From positions 124,001-188,000 of the forward strand of contig NZ_JBEWCD010000004.1 in assembly GCF_040530035.1 (NCBI RefSeq): DNA of 64,000 nt, given 5' to 3'. The notes under the pieces were generated by a model. It ran no database searches, was not told the DNA's origin, and saw nothing but the letters and a program-made list of their open reading frames with translations. Both the position numbers and the translations under genes were made by a program. Position 1 is the first letter of the stretch. Each line of letters opens with the position of its first letter. Of the stretch, positions 44,265-52,240 are shown piece by piece. Origin of the DNA: Roseibium sp. HPY-6 (GTDB lineage: Bacteria; Pseudomonadota; Alphaproteobacteria; Rhizobiales; Stappiaceae).

Positions 44265-45017
44265 ATGTCGGCGGTTCTGGAAATCCGCGATCTTGCGCTT
44301 GGCTATCCTGAACTGACGCTGTTCCGAGGATTGTCGATGGACGTAGAGCGTTGCTCGACGCTTGCGATTCTGGGTGCGAACGGCTCTGGCAAAAGCACTT
44401 TCATGAAGATGCTTCTGGGCTTGATCAGCCCTTTGTCTGGCAAGTTCCATTGGCCAAACGAGCAGCCGAAAGAGATCGGGTATCTGGCCCAAATGACTGA
44501 ATTTGATCGCCTCTTTCCATTGCGGGTGCGGGATCTGGTGGCGATGGGGGCTTGGAAAGGCTTTGGACTTGGCGGTCGCTTGGATCGCGATACCAACGCC
44601 AAAGTCTCATCGGCACTAGATGCGGCAGGCGTGCTTGATATCGCAGATCGGTCTTTGCACACGCTGTCAGGGGGGCAACTACAACGTGCGCTTTTCGCGC
44701 GTGTGATCATGCAAAACGCCCCTCTCATCCTACTCGATGAACCATTTGCCGCTGTAGACCAGACCACAGAAGCACATCTTTTGACGCTCATCGACCGCTG
44801 GCGATACGAAGGCCGTGCTGTTGTGTTGGTGGTCCATGATCTGTCATCGGTTCTGGATCACTGCGACAACGCATTGCTCCTTGGGAATGGCGAAGCCTGT
44901 CATGGTTCAGTCGATGCGATCCTGACGCCAGAACGGCTTGTCGCGCAAAACTATCTCTCCAAAAGCCAGGCATCTTGGATGTTCCGCGCCTCTCGAGAGG
45001 ATGCAGTGCGTGTTTGA
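44265..45017 (+). CDS. metal-type ABC transporter ATP-binding protein (ZnuC/MntB-like)
   Basis: A 250-residue ABC ATPase of the metal-chelate/Mn-Zn group. Walker A is GANGSGKST (37-45), the Q-loop is in GYLAQ (72-76), the signature is LSGGQ (134-138), Walker B is LILLDEP (154-160) and the switch His is in LVVHDLS. It energises import through the permease encoded next (overlap of 17 bases) with the periplasmic binding protein that follows. Transcription probably starts before the riboswitch at 43823, placing the operon under B12 control, which is unusual for this family and argues for cobalt or another B12-linked substrate. Confidence 0.9.
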   Translation: MSAVLEIRDLALGYPELTLFRGLSMDVERCSTLAILGANGSGKSTFMKMLLGLISPLSGKFHWPNEQPKEIGYLAQMTEFDRLFPLRVRDLVAMGAWKGFGLGGRLDRDTNAKVSSALDAAGVLDIADRSLHTLSGGQLQRALFARVIMQNAPLILLDEPFAAVDQTTEAHLLTLIDRWRYEGRAVVLVVHDLSSVLDHCDNALLLGNGEACHGSVDAILTPERLVAQNYLSKSQASWMFRASREDAVRV

Positions 45018-45912
45018 GCTTTTCTCTGAGATGTGGAGCTTTGCCTTCATGCAACGCGCGTTCGTCGCTACTACCGCTCTTTCGGCTTCAGTCGCTCCCG
45101 TTGGCGCTTTCCTGGTTTTGCGCAGGCTTTCACTGGCTGGGGAAGCCATGGCCCATGCCATAACACCAGGTGTCGTGATCGGATTTGTCGTCGCCGGGCT
45201 GTCGGTGACGTCACTGCTTGTCGGCGGACTTGTCGCCGGGGTTGTGGCGGCTGCCTTGACGGCCTTGTTAGCGCGCAAAACAATCCTCAGAAGCGATGCG
45301 AGCCTCGCATCCATTTACCTGATCGCTTTGGCAGCCGGTATTTTCATCCTCTCGGCCGCTGGATCGGCAGTTCCTCTGAAGAGTTTCCTTTTTGGGTCCA
45401 TCCTCGGCATCGACGACGCGTCTATGATCCTCGTCGGTGGCGTGGCGACCGTCACACTCGTGTCCTTCGCCGTTCTGCTGCGTCCCTTGATCATCAGCAC
45501 ATGTGACCCGACCTTTTTTGAGGCACAGACCAAACGGCCTTGGCTGATCGAGCAAGCCTTCATGCTGCTGCTTGTGCTGAACCTGCTGGCTGCGTTCAAA
45601 ACACTGGGCACTTTAATGGCTGTCGGCTTGATGATTCTTCCCGCAACGTCAGCACGATATTGGTCAAGCACGATCACCGGGCAGCTTGGTCTATCTTTCT
45701 TCTTTGCACTCGCGAGTTGTTGGGTCGGCTTGACTCTTTCCTATCTTTTTCCGGAAACGCCCTCCGGCCCCGCCATCGTACTCACGGCTGGTGGATTCTT
45801 TCTGATTTCGGTCCTTCTGGGGCCCTTGGGTTTTGGGGGACGGCGGCGCAAACCGTCCGGCCAAACATCACTATCCCTTGCGCAGACCTCAAAAGAAGAG
45901 AAACTTCAATGA
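45001..45912 (+). CDS. metal-type ABC transporter permease (ZnuB/MntC-like)
   Basis: A permease of about 303 residues with eight to nine predicted membrane segments, beginning near FMQRAFVATTALSASVAPVG. Family landmarks are LRRLSLAGEAMAHAITPGVV near residues 37-56 (the 'LIGDALSHAVLPGV' motif of Mn/Zn/Fe permeases) and LLAAFKTLGTLMAVGLMILPA near 200-220. The start is not certain: ATG 45001 or GTG 45010, both overlapping the ATPase end; an upstream frame from 44938 is inside the ATPase and unlikely. The stop overlaps the binding-protein start (ATGA). Confidence 0.9.
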   Translation: MQCVFELFSEMWSFAFMQRAFVATTALSASVAPVGAFLVLRRLSLAGEAMAHAITPGVVIGFVVAGLSVTSLLVGGLVAGVVAAALTALLARKTILRSDASLASIYLIALAAGIFILSAAGSAVPLKSFLFGSILGIDDASMILVGGVATVTLVSFAVLLRPLIISTCDPTFFEAQTKRPWLIEQAFMLLLVLNLLAAFKTLGTLMAVGLMILPATSARYWSSTITGQLGLSFFFALASCWVGLTLSYLFPETPSGPAIVLTAGGFFLISVLLGPLGFGGRRRKPSGQTSLSLAQTSKEEKLQ

Positions 45913-46784
45913 ACTTCAAGACCACTCTTGCAGCGGGGCTTATTGCTGCCCTTACGGCCTTCCCAGCATTTGCGCACGACATCAAGGTCGTTGCCAGCTT
46001 CTCGATCCTCGGTGATATGGTTGAGCAGGTGGTGGGTGACCATGTCGAAGTTACAACCATTGTAGGACCCGATGCTGACGCACACGTCTACCAGCCTTCA
46101 GTTGCAGATGCTCGCTCTGTGGCCGAAGCCGATGTCATCTTCGTCAACGGAATGGGCTTTGAGACCTGGTCGGACACACTGATCGCAGAATCCGGTACAA
46201 AGGGGACCGTGTATGTCGCCACAGAAGGCATAACAGCGGTTCTAGTCGAAGGTGAGATTGACCCTCACGCCTGGAATGCGCTGACCAACGGTGTGATCTA
46301 CGTCCAGAACATCGCAGACGCCATGTCAGAAGCGATGCCGGATCACGCGACAGAGTTTCAGGCGAATGCAGCTTCCTACATCTCAACACTCTACGCACTG
46401 CACGCAGAAACGCTGCAACGCCTAGCAGCACTCCCCGAAGATCGTCGGACAGTGGTCACCGCCCATGATGCGTTCGGCTATCTCGCCGATGCATATGGCA
46501 TGAACTTCGTCGCGCCAATTGGGATCGACACCGAAGCCGAACCCTCGGCTCAAGAGCTCGCATCACTGATCACGCAGATTCGTGAAGATGGTGTTGCAGC
46601 CTTGTTTGTGGAGAACATCACTAGCCCGGCCCTTGTCCAGCAAATCGCGGATGAAACCGGCCTGAAAATCGGTGGTCAGCTTTTCTCTGATGCGCTCTCC
46701 GAGCGTGGCGGACCGGCAACCAGCTACCTCGCTATGTTCGAGCATAACCTTGGTCAATTGCTGGCCGCACTGGAAAGCAGCTAA
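45909..46784 (+). CDS. metal-binding periplasmic protein of the ABC transporter (ZnuA-like)
   Basis: A 291-residue cluster A-I binding protein with a signal peptide ending in FPAFA (about residue 22). Predicted metal ligands are His59 (DADAHVYQPS), His120 (IDPHAWNA), His186 (TAHDAFGYLADAYG) and Asp261 (LFSDALSERGGP). A His at the third position follows ZnuA rather than Mn-binding PsaA/MntC, which have Glu. The acidic His-rich loop common in ZnuA is absent. ATG 45909 is chosen because the protein then starts with a proper signal; a frame running back to 45540 lies inside the permease. Metal may be zinc by ligands, but regulation by B12 suggests cobalt. Confidence 0.9.
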   Translation: MNFKTTLAAGLIAALTAFPAFAHDIKVVASFSILGDMVEQVVGDHVEVTTIVGPDADAHVYQPSVADARSVAEADVIFVNGMGFETWSDTLIAESGTKGTVYVATEGITAVLVEGEIDPHAWNALTNGVIYVQNIADAMSEAMPDHATEFQANAASYISTLYALHAETLQRLAALPEDRRTVVTAHDAFGYLADAYGMNFVAPIGIDTEAEPSAQELASLITQIREDGVAALFVENITSPALVQQIADETGLKIGGQLFSDALSERGGPATSYLAMFEHNLGQLLAALESS

Positions 46785-46798
46785 GTTCCAGAACCTTC

Positions 46799-46821
46799 AG
46801 GGCATCCAACTCGGATGCCCT
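46799..46821 (+). terminator. hairpin ending the metal-transporter operon
   Basis: AGGGCATCC / GGATGCCCT forms a perfect 9-bp stem with the loop AACTC, 15 bases after the binding-protein stop. The T-rich stretch TTCTTATTTTTT lies about 20 bases further on. Confidence 0.65.
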
Positions 46822-47040
46822 AACCTACCGAACGGTGTATTCTTATTTTTTGGGCTTCGGCGATCAGCTTTGAATATCCGCTATTCTCGATAGAGCGGTT
46901 GTTTGTGATCCTAGTCTAAAGTCAGGAATGTCCGCATAGCGCCAGTTCAAACCGGTCAAAGCGAACGGCAGGTTAACTAAAACGGCCTCCTATCGGAATG
47001 GAGCTCCTATTGAGTTTTGAAAAATATTGCTTTTACCCAT

Positions 47041-47068
47041 TTTAGCTAATATGGTGATATTATCTAAA
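47041..47068. promoter_or_regulatory. candidate operator of the toxin-antitoxin operon
   Basis: TTTAGCTAATAT and ATATTATCTAAA are 12-bp arms (11 of 12 complementary) around GGTG, ending 18 bases before the antitoxin ATG and overlapping the likely promoter. Phd/YefM antitoxins repress their own operon through such palindromes. Confidence 0.6.
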
Positions 47069-47085
47069 TATTATAGGAGCTTGCC

Positions 47086-47328
47086 ATGCGTGCATTCAGC
47101 TCAACCGAACTGGCTAACAAGACCGGTGATGTTCTTGCCGCCGCGGCACAAGAGCCCGTCGCCATTCAACGGCACGGCAAATCTCGCTTCGTGATGCTTT
47201 CAGCTGAGGAATTCGAGCGATTACAGCAAAAGAGAGAGACTAGAAAGTCTGTCCACGTATCGGAGCTGTCAGATGCCGACGCTAGCGAACTGGTTTCCGC
47301 ATTGAACGACAGCATAGAGAATGACTGA
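47086..47328 (+). CDS. Phd/YefM-type antitoxin
   Basis: An 80-residue antitoxin. The N-terminus RAFSSTELANKTGDVLAAAA followed by PVAIQRHGKSRFVMLSAEEFERL is the Phd/YefM DNA-binding fold. The C-terminal 30 residues (acidic, SELSDADASELVSALNDS) would wrap around the toxin. TAGGAG precedes the ATG. The stop overlaps the toxin start by 8 bases. It should neutralise the toxin and repress the operon through the palindrome at 47041-47068. Confidence 0.85.
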   Translation: MRAFSSTELANKTGDVLAAAAQEPVAIQRHGKSRFVMLSAEEFERLQQKRETRKSVHVSELSDADASELVSALNDSIEND

Positions 47329-47746
47329 TCCAAAAGGCACTCCGAAAGTCGGAGACCTTTGGGAATATCCTTATCTCTGGGCTTGGCAGGCAGACCACGG
47401 AGAGACCGAAGGCCGAAAGGTCAGGCCGTGTGCACTGGCTCTCATCAATCGCAAGCAAGACAACCTGACCGAAGTGATCCTTGTGCCGGTTACCTCAAAG
47501 GAACCGGTCCCTGGATCCCATTTCGTTGAAGTGCCTCAAATGGAGAAGAAGCGAGCCAGCCTCGATGAACAATTAAGGCTTTGGGTCATCTGTGACGAAT
47601 TTAACTCCGACATTCCCGAGCATTCATACTATTTCGAGCCGGGCGGCAAGATCGGAGCATTCAGTATCAAGTTTACGAAACAGGTCCAGGCGGAACTCGT
47701 GAGGGCGATCAAAGCCCGCAAATCAGTCCGCATCCTTCGCAGATAG
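47321..47746 (+). CDS. PemK/MazF-like toxin
   Basis: A 141-residue protein with the opening GDLWEYPYLWAWQADHGETE and GRKVRPCALALINR, a pattern I associate with PemK-type growth inhibitors, which are mRNA interferases. The strands VILVPVTSKEP and RLWVICDEFN fit the SH3-like toxin barrel, and RKVRP is near the active-site Arg position. Phd-type antitoxins pair more often with Doc, so this Phd/PemK pairing is a less common combination. Forms a two-gene operon with the antitoxin at the edge of the mobile-element zone. Confidence 0.7.
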   Translation: MTDPKGTPKVGDLWEYPYLWAWQADHGETEGRKVRPCALALINRKQDNLTEVILVPVTSKEPVPGSHFVEVPQMEKKRASLDEQLRLWVICDEFNSDIPEHSYYFEPGGKIGAFSIKFTKQVQAELVRAIKARKSVRILRR

Positions 47747-47919
47747 TGAGATACTGCAGACAATTTTTTGTCCAAATGGTCAAAAATATTCCATAATACA
47801 AATTATGCGAACAGCCCCAAGTTTGAGACGTGGTGCATGCCTCTATACTTTTTGGCCGTTCTCAGCGCACCAAATACCACTACGTTGATCCGGCCAACCA
47901 AAGTTTGAACTTGAACACA

Positions 47920-48795
47920 ATGGTGCCATGTCTCATGATTCCGGTCATGACAGTGAGCGCACTCAAAACCAAAGACCTCTCGGCTCGTCTCACGGACATC
48001 TCTTGCCTTAACGATGAAACGGGTCTTCCACGATATTGGGCCACCGTCTGGGCGTCGCATTTCGGAGCGGATCTGCAATCCGGGACATTGAGAAAGAATC
48101 TGTCCGCTATTGACGCCCTCTACCGATCTGCCGAACGCCAAATTGGCGAAGACTGCCTCGATCGTCTTCTGTTCGAATTGAACGTTCCGCTGATTGAAAA
48201 CGTCGCTTCCGGATTTTTCAACGAAGAACGCAATCGTTCCATTCAGTACGGCATCGACACGTCACAGCGTTGGAACAGTGCAAATCGGTTCTTGTTCGAC
48301 ATAATGCAACTCGGCATCGGAGTTGAAAAAGACGACGCCCGGGTCGTATCTGCTCATGCATCACTGGTCCGCCTAGGCATACAACTGAAGAACCTTTCGC
48401 CGTCCCCTAAGGAAAAAAAGTACACATGCCCTTCGGGCGTTGCCGTCGGTCGTGATCGAAGAACTTTACGACGTCGCGAACCCGGAAAGCCCGCGCAATC
48501 CGTTTCGGACCGAAAAGGCACGTTGGCGGAATTTTTGTATTGTACTCGCAATGCTTCATCAGGGTCTGAGAACAGCGGAGGTCTTGCTTCAACCCGTTAG
48601 TGCAATCAAGCACCAGGTTCATCCGGGAACCGGCGAGATCGTTCATTGGCTTAATGTCGACACCAGATACGAGGATGAAGACCCTCGTTGGTCCCGACGC
48701 CCGAAAATCAAGACTGAAAATAGCATCAGGCAGATACCCGTCGCACCTGAACTGGCAGAGTACATCCAATATTACGAAAGCTCGTATCGTGGTCG
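47920..48795 (+). pseudogene. tyrosine recombinase, frameshifted and truncated by an IS
   Basis: The N-terminal core-binding part (from about MTVSALKTKDLSARLTD, including LRKNLSAIDALYRSAERQIG) runs to about 48410 in one frame. At the A-run near 48412 the reading shifts to a second frame, which continues HALRALPSVVIEELYDVANP and then LAMLHQGLRTAEVLLQP, carrying the first catalytic Arg box, and KTENSIRQIPVAPELAEYIQ. Homology stops at about 48790 where transposase sequence begins, before the second catalytic box and the Tyr. One frameshift plus truncation: inactive. It marks an old site of integration. Confidence 0.8.
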
Positions 48796-49517
48796 CCAAA
48801 GGCGGCCAGGGTATGAACCAATTCGGCCGGGCCTTGGCTGAGCTGAATATCGAGATCCTGTGTGCTAATTCCAGCCAGGCGAAGGGCCGCGTCGAGCGGG
48901 CCAACCGCACCCTGCAGGACCGTTTGGTGAAGGCTCTGAGGCTTGCCAGAGTCAGCACGATCAAGGCTGCGAACGCTTTCCTGCCGGAGTTCATGGAGCG
49001 CTACAACGCGCAGTTTTCCAAGGTTCCGGCGCGGTCAGACAATCTTCATCGAACGCTCAATGTTGAACCGGATCGGCTCCAGGAGATCCTGTGCTGGAAG
49101 GAAAAACGTTATGTAACTGCACAGCTTGCGGTTTCTTACGAGCGCAAGCGGTTGATCCTGGAGGAGACCAAGGTAACACGCACCCTGCCCGGCAAATATG
49201 TCGAGACCCGGGAGTTTGCCGACGGTCGTCTTGAGGTACTTTGGAACGGTGTTTCCTTACCGTTCCGCATCTTCGACAAGGATCAGCGCGTGTCACACGC
49301 GGCGGTCACCGAGAACAAGCGTTTGGGCGACGTTCTAGCCTGGGTGAAGGAACAGCAAGAGGCCAATCTGCCTCCGCCGAAGGTCAAATCAAACAGCGAG
49401 AAAGGCGGATACAAGCGGCGTGGAAGGAAGCCGCCGGGGCGACCGAGTTTGTTTGATGATCCGAATTATGTTGCAAAACGGCGGAAAGCGCAGAAGCGAA
49501 TTGAAGCTGCTGAATAG
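48789..49517 (+). mobile_element. 3' part of an ISNCY-type transposase gene
   Basis: The translation from AKGGQGMNQFGRALAELNIE through CANSSQAKGRVERANRTLQD to KRRKAQKRIEAAE matches the C-terminal half of the intact transposase at 52241-53668, block by block and ending in the same (R/I)EAAE. It contains the third catalytic residue (Glu of GRVERANRT) but lacks the HTH and the two catalytic Asp regions. The two copies are related, not identical, so they are different IS elements of one family. It is fused head-on to the broken integrase. Confidence 0.85.
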
Positions 49518-49622
49518 TTCAAATTGAATGGTGGTGAGCCCACTATCCGACTCATTCAAGCTGTAATGTTATCCTGCCACTTCGCGGAATGTGTATCGCT
49601 CTTACCTATTTAGGCAGCATTA

Positions 49623-50105
49623 ATGAGACGTTTTCTGACCTTACTGTTATGTGTGCTTTCAACCTCCGCATCGGCTCAAAACTCAATAACGCCTTCAAAT
49701 TCTTCATATGAAGCTAACACTCAAGCAGCGCATCTCTATGCACTGATGATCAAAACCAAAGATGAGCTGAAAATAGAGAGCGGTGAACGTTTGAAATATG
49801 CTCCAGAAAAACTATTTCGATCAGCCTCATTACTGCTAGAAGTAACTTCTAAATATTATAAATATAGAGCCTTAGAACTACGAATGGACGGGAGCGCGAC
49901 ACTTTTGGAAGAAAAGCCGTTCGAACAATTTATATCGTGCGCAAACGCCGCAATAAAGCTTGCGGATTTCACGAGCTATTCCGCAATAACTGATGTTGAA
50001 TTACCCCGCTTAAAGGTACTCTATATCCAGTTTTCTGCGGATTTTGCAGTGTGTGAGCGTGTTCGGACGCCTAAATATTTCCACAACCGATCGGTTCGTT
50101 TTTAA
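49623..50105 (+). CDS. exported hypothetical protein, 160 aa
   Basis: A protein I do not recognise. Residues 1-18 are a clear signal peptide (MRRFLTLLLCVLSTSASA/QN). The mature part is predicted mostly helical, with two Cys (ISCANAAIK and FAVCERVR) that could form a disulphide. It is much more AT-rich than the surrounding genes (for example TAAATATTATAAATATAGAG), which together with IS sequences on both sides suggests cargo acquired by transfer. The ribosome site is weak (AGG 11 bases upstream). Probably periplasmic. Confidence 0.6.
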   Translation: MRRFLTLLLCVLSTSASAQNSITPSNSSYEANTQAAHLYALMIKTKDELKIESGERLKYAPEKLFRSASLLLEVTSKYYKYRALELRMDGSATLLEEKPFEQFISCANAAIKLADFTSYSAITDVELPRLKVLYIQFSADFAVCERVRTPKYFHNRSVRF

Positions 50106-50174
50106 GTCAATGCTTGAAGATCATTTTCGTGGCAAGGTCTCAAAAAACCTGCAACTCTACATCAGGCCCTGTCG

Positions 50175-50195
50175 GGAGGTGAACTCTTCACCTCC
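50175..50195. terminator. hairpin after the exported protein gene
   Basis: A 9-bp stem GGAGGTGAA / TTCACCTCC with a 3-base loop lies 70 bases past the stop, next to the repeat at 50197. No T-run; it may belong to the repeat instead. Confidence 0.3.
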
Positions 50196-50196
50196 T

Positions 50197-50306
50197 CCCC
50201 GTAAGGCTTCCCCGCCCTGCGATATGTGGGGTCTCCGGGCGGTCAGCCTTGCTCCTGCCCTGCCCATTGCACAGCCCTTTGTGACCATTCTAGATAGTGA
50301 CAACAA
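50197..50306 (+). repeat. IS-associated repeat, copy 1
   Basis: Contains GTAAGGCTTCCCCGCCCTGC, GATATGTGGGGTCTCCGGGC and GTGACCATTCTAGATAGTGA, matching copy 2 at 51967-52101, which lies directly before the intact transposase. This copy has no transposase next to it and a shorter middle part. Confidence 0.7.
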
Positions 50307-50383
50307 GCGTAATGAGGCATGCAGACTTGTCTTCCCACTATCAGCTCGGCTAATGCTACAGAACCATCAAAAGACTTAACCGC

Positions 50384-51466
50384 CTAATCCAGATACACGT
50401 TTTGGGCGCTGCCGTGGTACAAACCACTTATAATATCCGCGCCACCCCACATCGGTGGGCTTGGAAAGGGTCCTGGCATGCTTCGAGGCAGAGGATCATA
50501 AATCGTGTCGGTCCAGCTAATCACTGCTGTTTCTATCCAGCGTTGGTTCACAAACAAATCAATCGGATTACTAAAGTAGAGCAGCGTTGTTGTTGTTGAA
50601 CCGGTTTTTGTCCCTACTGGCTTTGCTCCTTTTTTCACAGCACAATAGTACGTCCGGCAATGCTTGGTTGGCCTCTGTGTATGTGTGACGGTAGTGCTTT
50701 TGCCGTTCTGGCCTGTCGAAGTTTCGCGTTGGCGAACAATGTAAAATATGGACAATCGACGCACTGGAAGATCGACATAATCGGGGTCCTCGATTTTCGG
50801 CATGCTTGGCCAAGGTTCCATGTAAGGCGGCAGTCCTGGTGTGGACGGTACCGGCTCTGGTGGAGGCGGCGGCGGCTTAATGCGTTCGGCCAGCCTGAGC
50901 ACAACCGCGCGTTCCGCCGAAGCCTCTGATGACGAAGCTTTGGATCGACTCTCACCGTAAGGTAAGTGTCCAAACCGGTGCGCTGCAACACCGTGCTCAG
51001 TTAGAAATCTCCGTACGCTCAGAGTACGGCGTTTCGACAACTCTTTATTGTAGGCCGCATCTCCGCTACGACTAGTATGTCCCTCCAATACGATAAGCTT
51101 TCGAGGCAGTTTTTTCACATATGGGACAACTTCTTCTCTGAGAACATTCCGATGGGTCTCCTTAAGGTCTGCACTGTCGATTCCAAATCCTTCAAAGCGC
51201 CATATTTTGTGTTCAGATCCCGGATTGTCACCATCATTTGAGGGTTCGATACGCGATATTACCTTGCTATCATCTTTGTTATGAGAAACGTGATTGAGCG
51301 CTGTCAAAGTTCGGAGCCCAAGGATCCCGTCAGGGACGAGCCCTGACTGTCTTTGAAACAATTTCAACGCGGCTTTGGTATTTGGACCCAGCAAGCCATC
51401 AACGATGAGGTTTGGAGAGGGCTTGACGTGGCGGTTTAGAGCGTGCTGCAGCGATTTAGTATCCAT
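50384..51466 (-). CDS. peptidoglycan-binding / OmpA-domain protein without signal peptide
   Basis: A 360-residue protein with three parts. Residues 3-58 form a peptidoglycan-binding domain (VDGLLGPNTKAALKLFQRQS, VPDGILGLRTL). Residues 93-191 resemble an OmpA-like wall-binding domain (LIVLEGHTSRSGDAAYNKEL, SKRRTLSVRRFL) with the family's GHTS-D and R positions. A proline-rich linker (PPPPPEPVPSTPGLPP) leads to an unknown C-terminal part of about 135 residues. There is no signal peptide or lipobox, odd for wall-binding domains, so it may be delivered by another route such as a phage-like or secretion apparatus. It lies between two copies of an IS-associated repeat. Confidence 0.75.
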   Translation of the reverse strand: MDTKSLQHALNRHVKPSPNLIVDGLLGPNTKAALKLFQRQSGLVPDGILGLRTLTALNHVSHNKDDSKVISRIEPSNDGDNPGSEHKIWRFEGFGIDSADLKETHRNVLREEVVPYVKKLPRKLIVLEGHTSRSGDAAYNKELSKRRTLSVRRFLTEHGVAAHRFGHLPYGESRSKASSSEASAERAVVLRLAERIKPPPPPPEPVPSTPGLPPYMEPWPSMPKIEDPDYVDLPVRRLSIFYIVRQRETSTGQNGKSTTVTHTQRPTKHCRTYYCAVKKGAKPVGTKTGSTTTTLLYFSNPIDLFVNQRWIETAVISWTDTIYDPLPRSMPGPFPSPPMWGGADIISGLYHGSAQNVYLD

Positions 51467-51966
51467 TTGGCAAAATTCCCAGTAATCATAAATGATGCAT
51501 GATCTTCGGTTGCTAAAACCCTGTCAATAACGTATTTATTCAAGTACTTACAAATTATTATAGAAGTGGGTCTGTTTATTTAAGTAATTTCGAGCCGCTT
51601 CTGAAGTGGTTTGTGTTGGGGCGTTTCGGCCAACCAGCCAAAATCGCCGTCAATCCGCACCGAAACGGCTAACCGCCAAGCTGCACCTAAAAATATTCGG
51701 TTCTGCGGGCGACCAGCTGCATCAGGGTAATTTAATTTTCGCATGATGCAGTTTCGGATAATGCCAGCCGCTTCACGTAACACAATTACTAATAGTGTTA
51801 CGTGAAGCAACTCAAGATCTTGCTCGAGAAAATAACTTTTGCTCGTCGTGGCTTGTTTCTCAGTCGACAGGAGACTTGCTGGAATTCTATGAGAAAAATC
51901 AATTTGTCCGTTCTCAGGGCTTGAGTGTCTATTCATTGAAATTTGAAACCAAGTAAATATTCCACC
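51467..51966. other. region with unassigned minus frame between OmpA-like gene and repeat
   Basis: A 118-codon minus frame (51580-51936, containing AAGRPQNRIFLGAAWRLAVS and VRIDGDFGWLAETP) has no ribosome site and no family I recognise; it may be a gene remnant. A strong inverted repeat lies inside it and is listed separately. AT-rich promoter sequence of the OmpA-like gene lies at 51467-51560. Confidence 0.35.
51770..51808. repeat. perfect 14-bp inverted repeat
   Basis: GCTTCACGTAACAC (51770-51783) and GTGTTACGTGAAGC (51795-51808) are exact reverse complements around an 11-base AT-rich loop. No T-run follows and no gene ends nearby. It might be a recombination or protein-binding site. Confidence 0.8.
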
Positions 51967-52101
51967 CCGCCCGCAAGGCTTCCCTGCCCTTCGATATGTG
52001 GGGTCTTCGGGCGCTCAGCCTCGCTTAAGCTGTGCCAGACCACACCACCCGTTGTGACCTTTCTGCCTGGCACAAATCGTGACCATTCTCGATTGTGACA
52101 A
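51967..52101 (+). repeat. IS-associated repeat, copy 2, before the intact transposase
   Basis: Contains CGCAAGGCTTCCCTGCCCTT, CGATATGTGGGGTCTTCGGG and GTGACCATTCTCGATTGTGA, matching 50197-50306. Behind it, ATGCGACACTT occurs twice (52126-52136 and 52150-52160), which may be binding sites of the transposase at the IS left end. Confidence 0.7.
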
Positions 52102-52240
52102 CAATGGATATAGCAGCCATTTAGTAATGCGACACTTGGGCCAGTTAGAGATGCGACACTTCCCGTCCGTCTGACACTGGTCAATGTCAACGTTGGAAGG
52201 AAGACTGGCCTCGACACGCCTGAGCGCTGACGGAGCCGCA

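Noticed and set aside
45540..45908. N-terminal extension of the metal-binding protein frame
   Set aside because: Lies within the permease gene; the real protein starts with a signal peptide at 45909.
48440..48841. Separate gene for the 133-codon frame
   Set aside because: It is the second frame of the frameshifted integrase, running into transposase sequence; not an independent gene.
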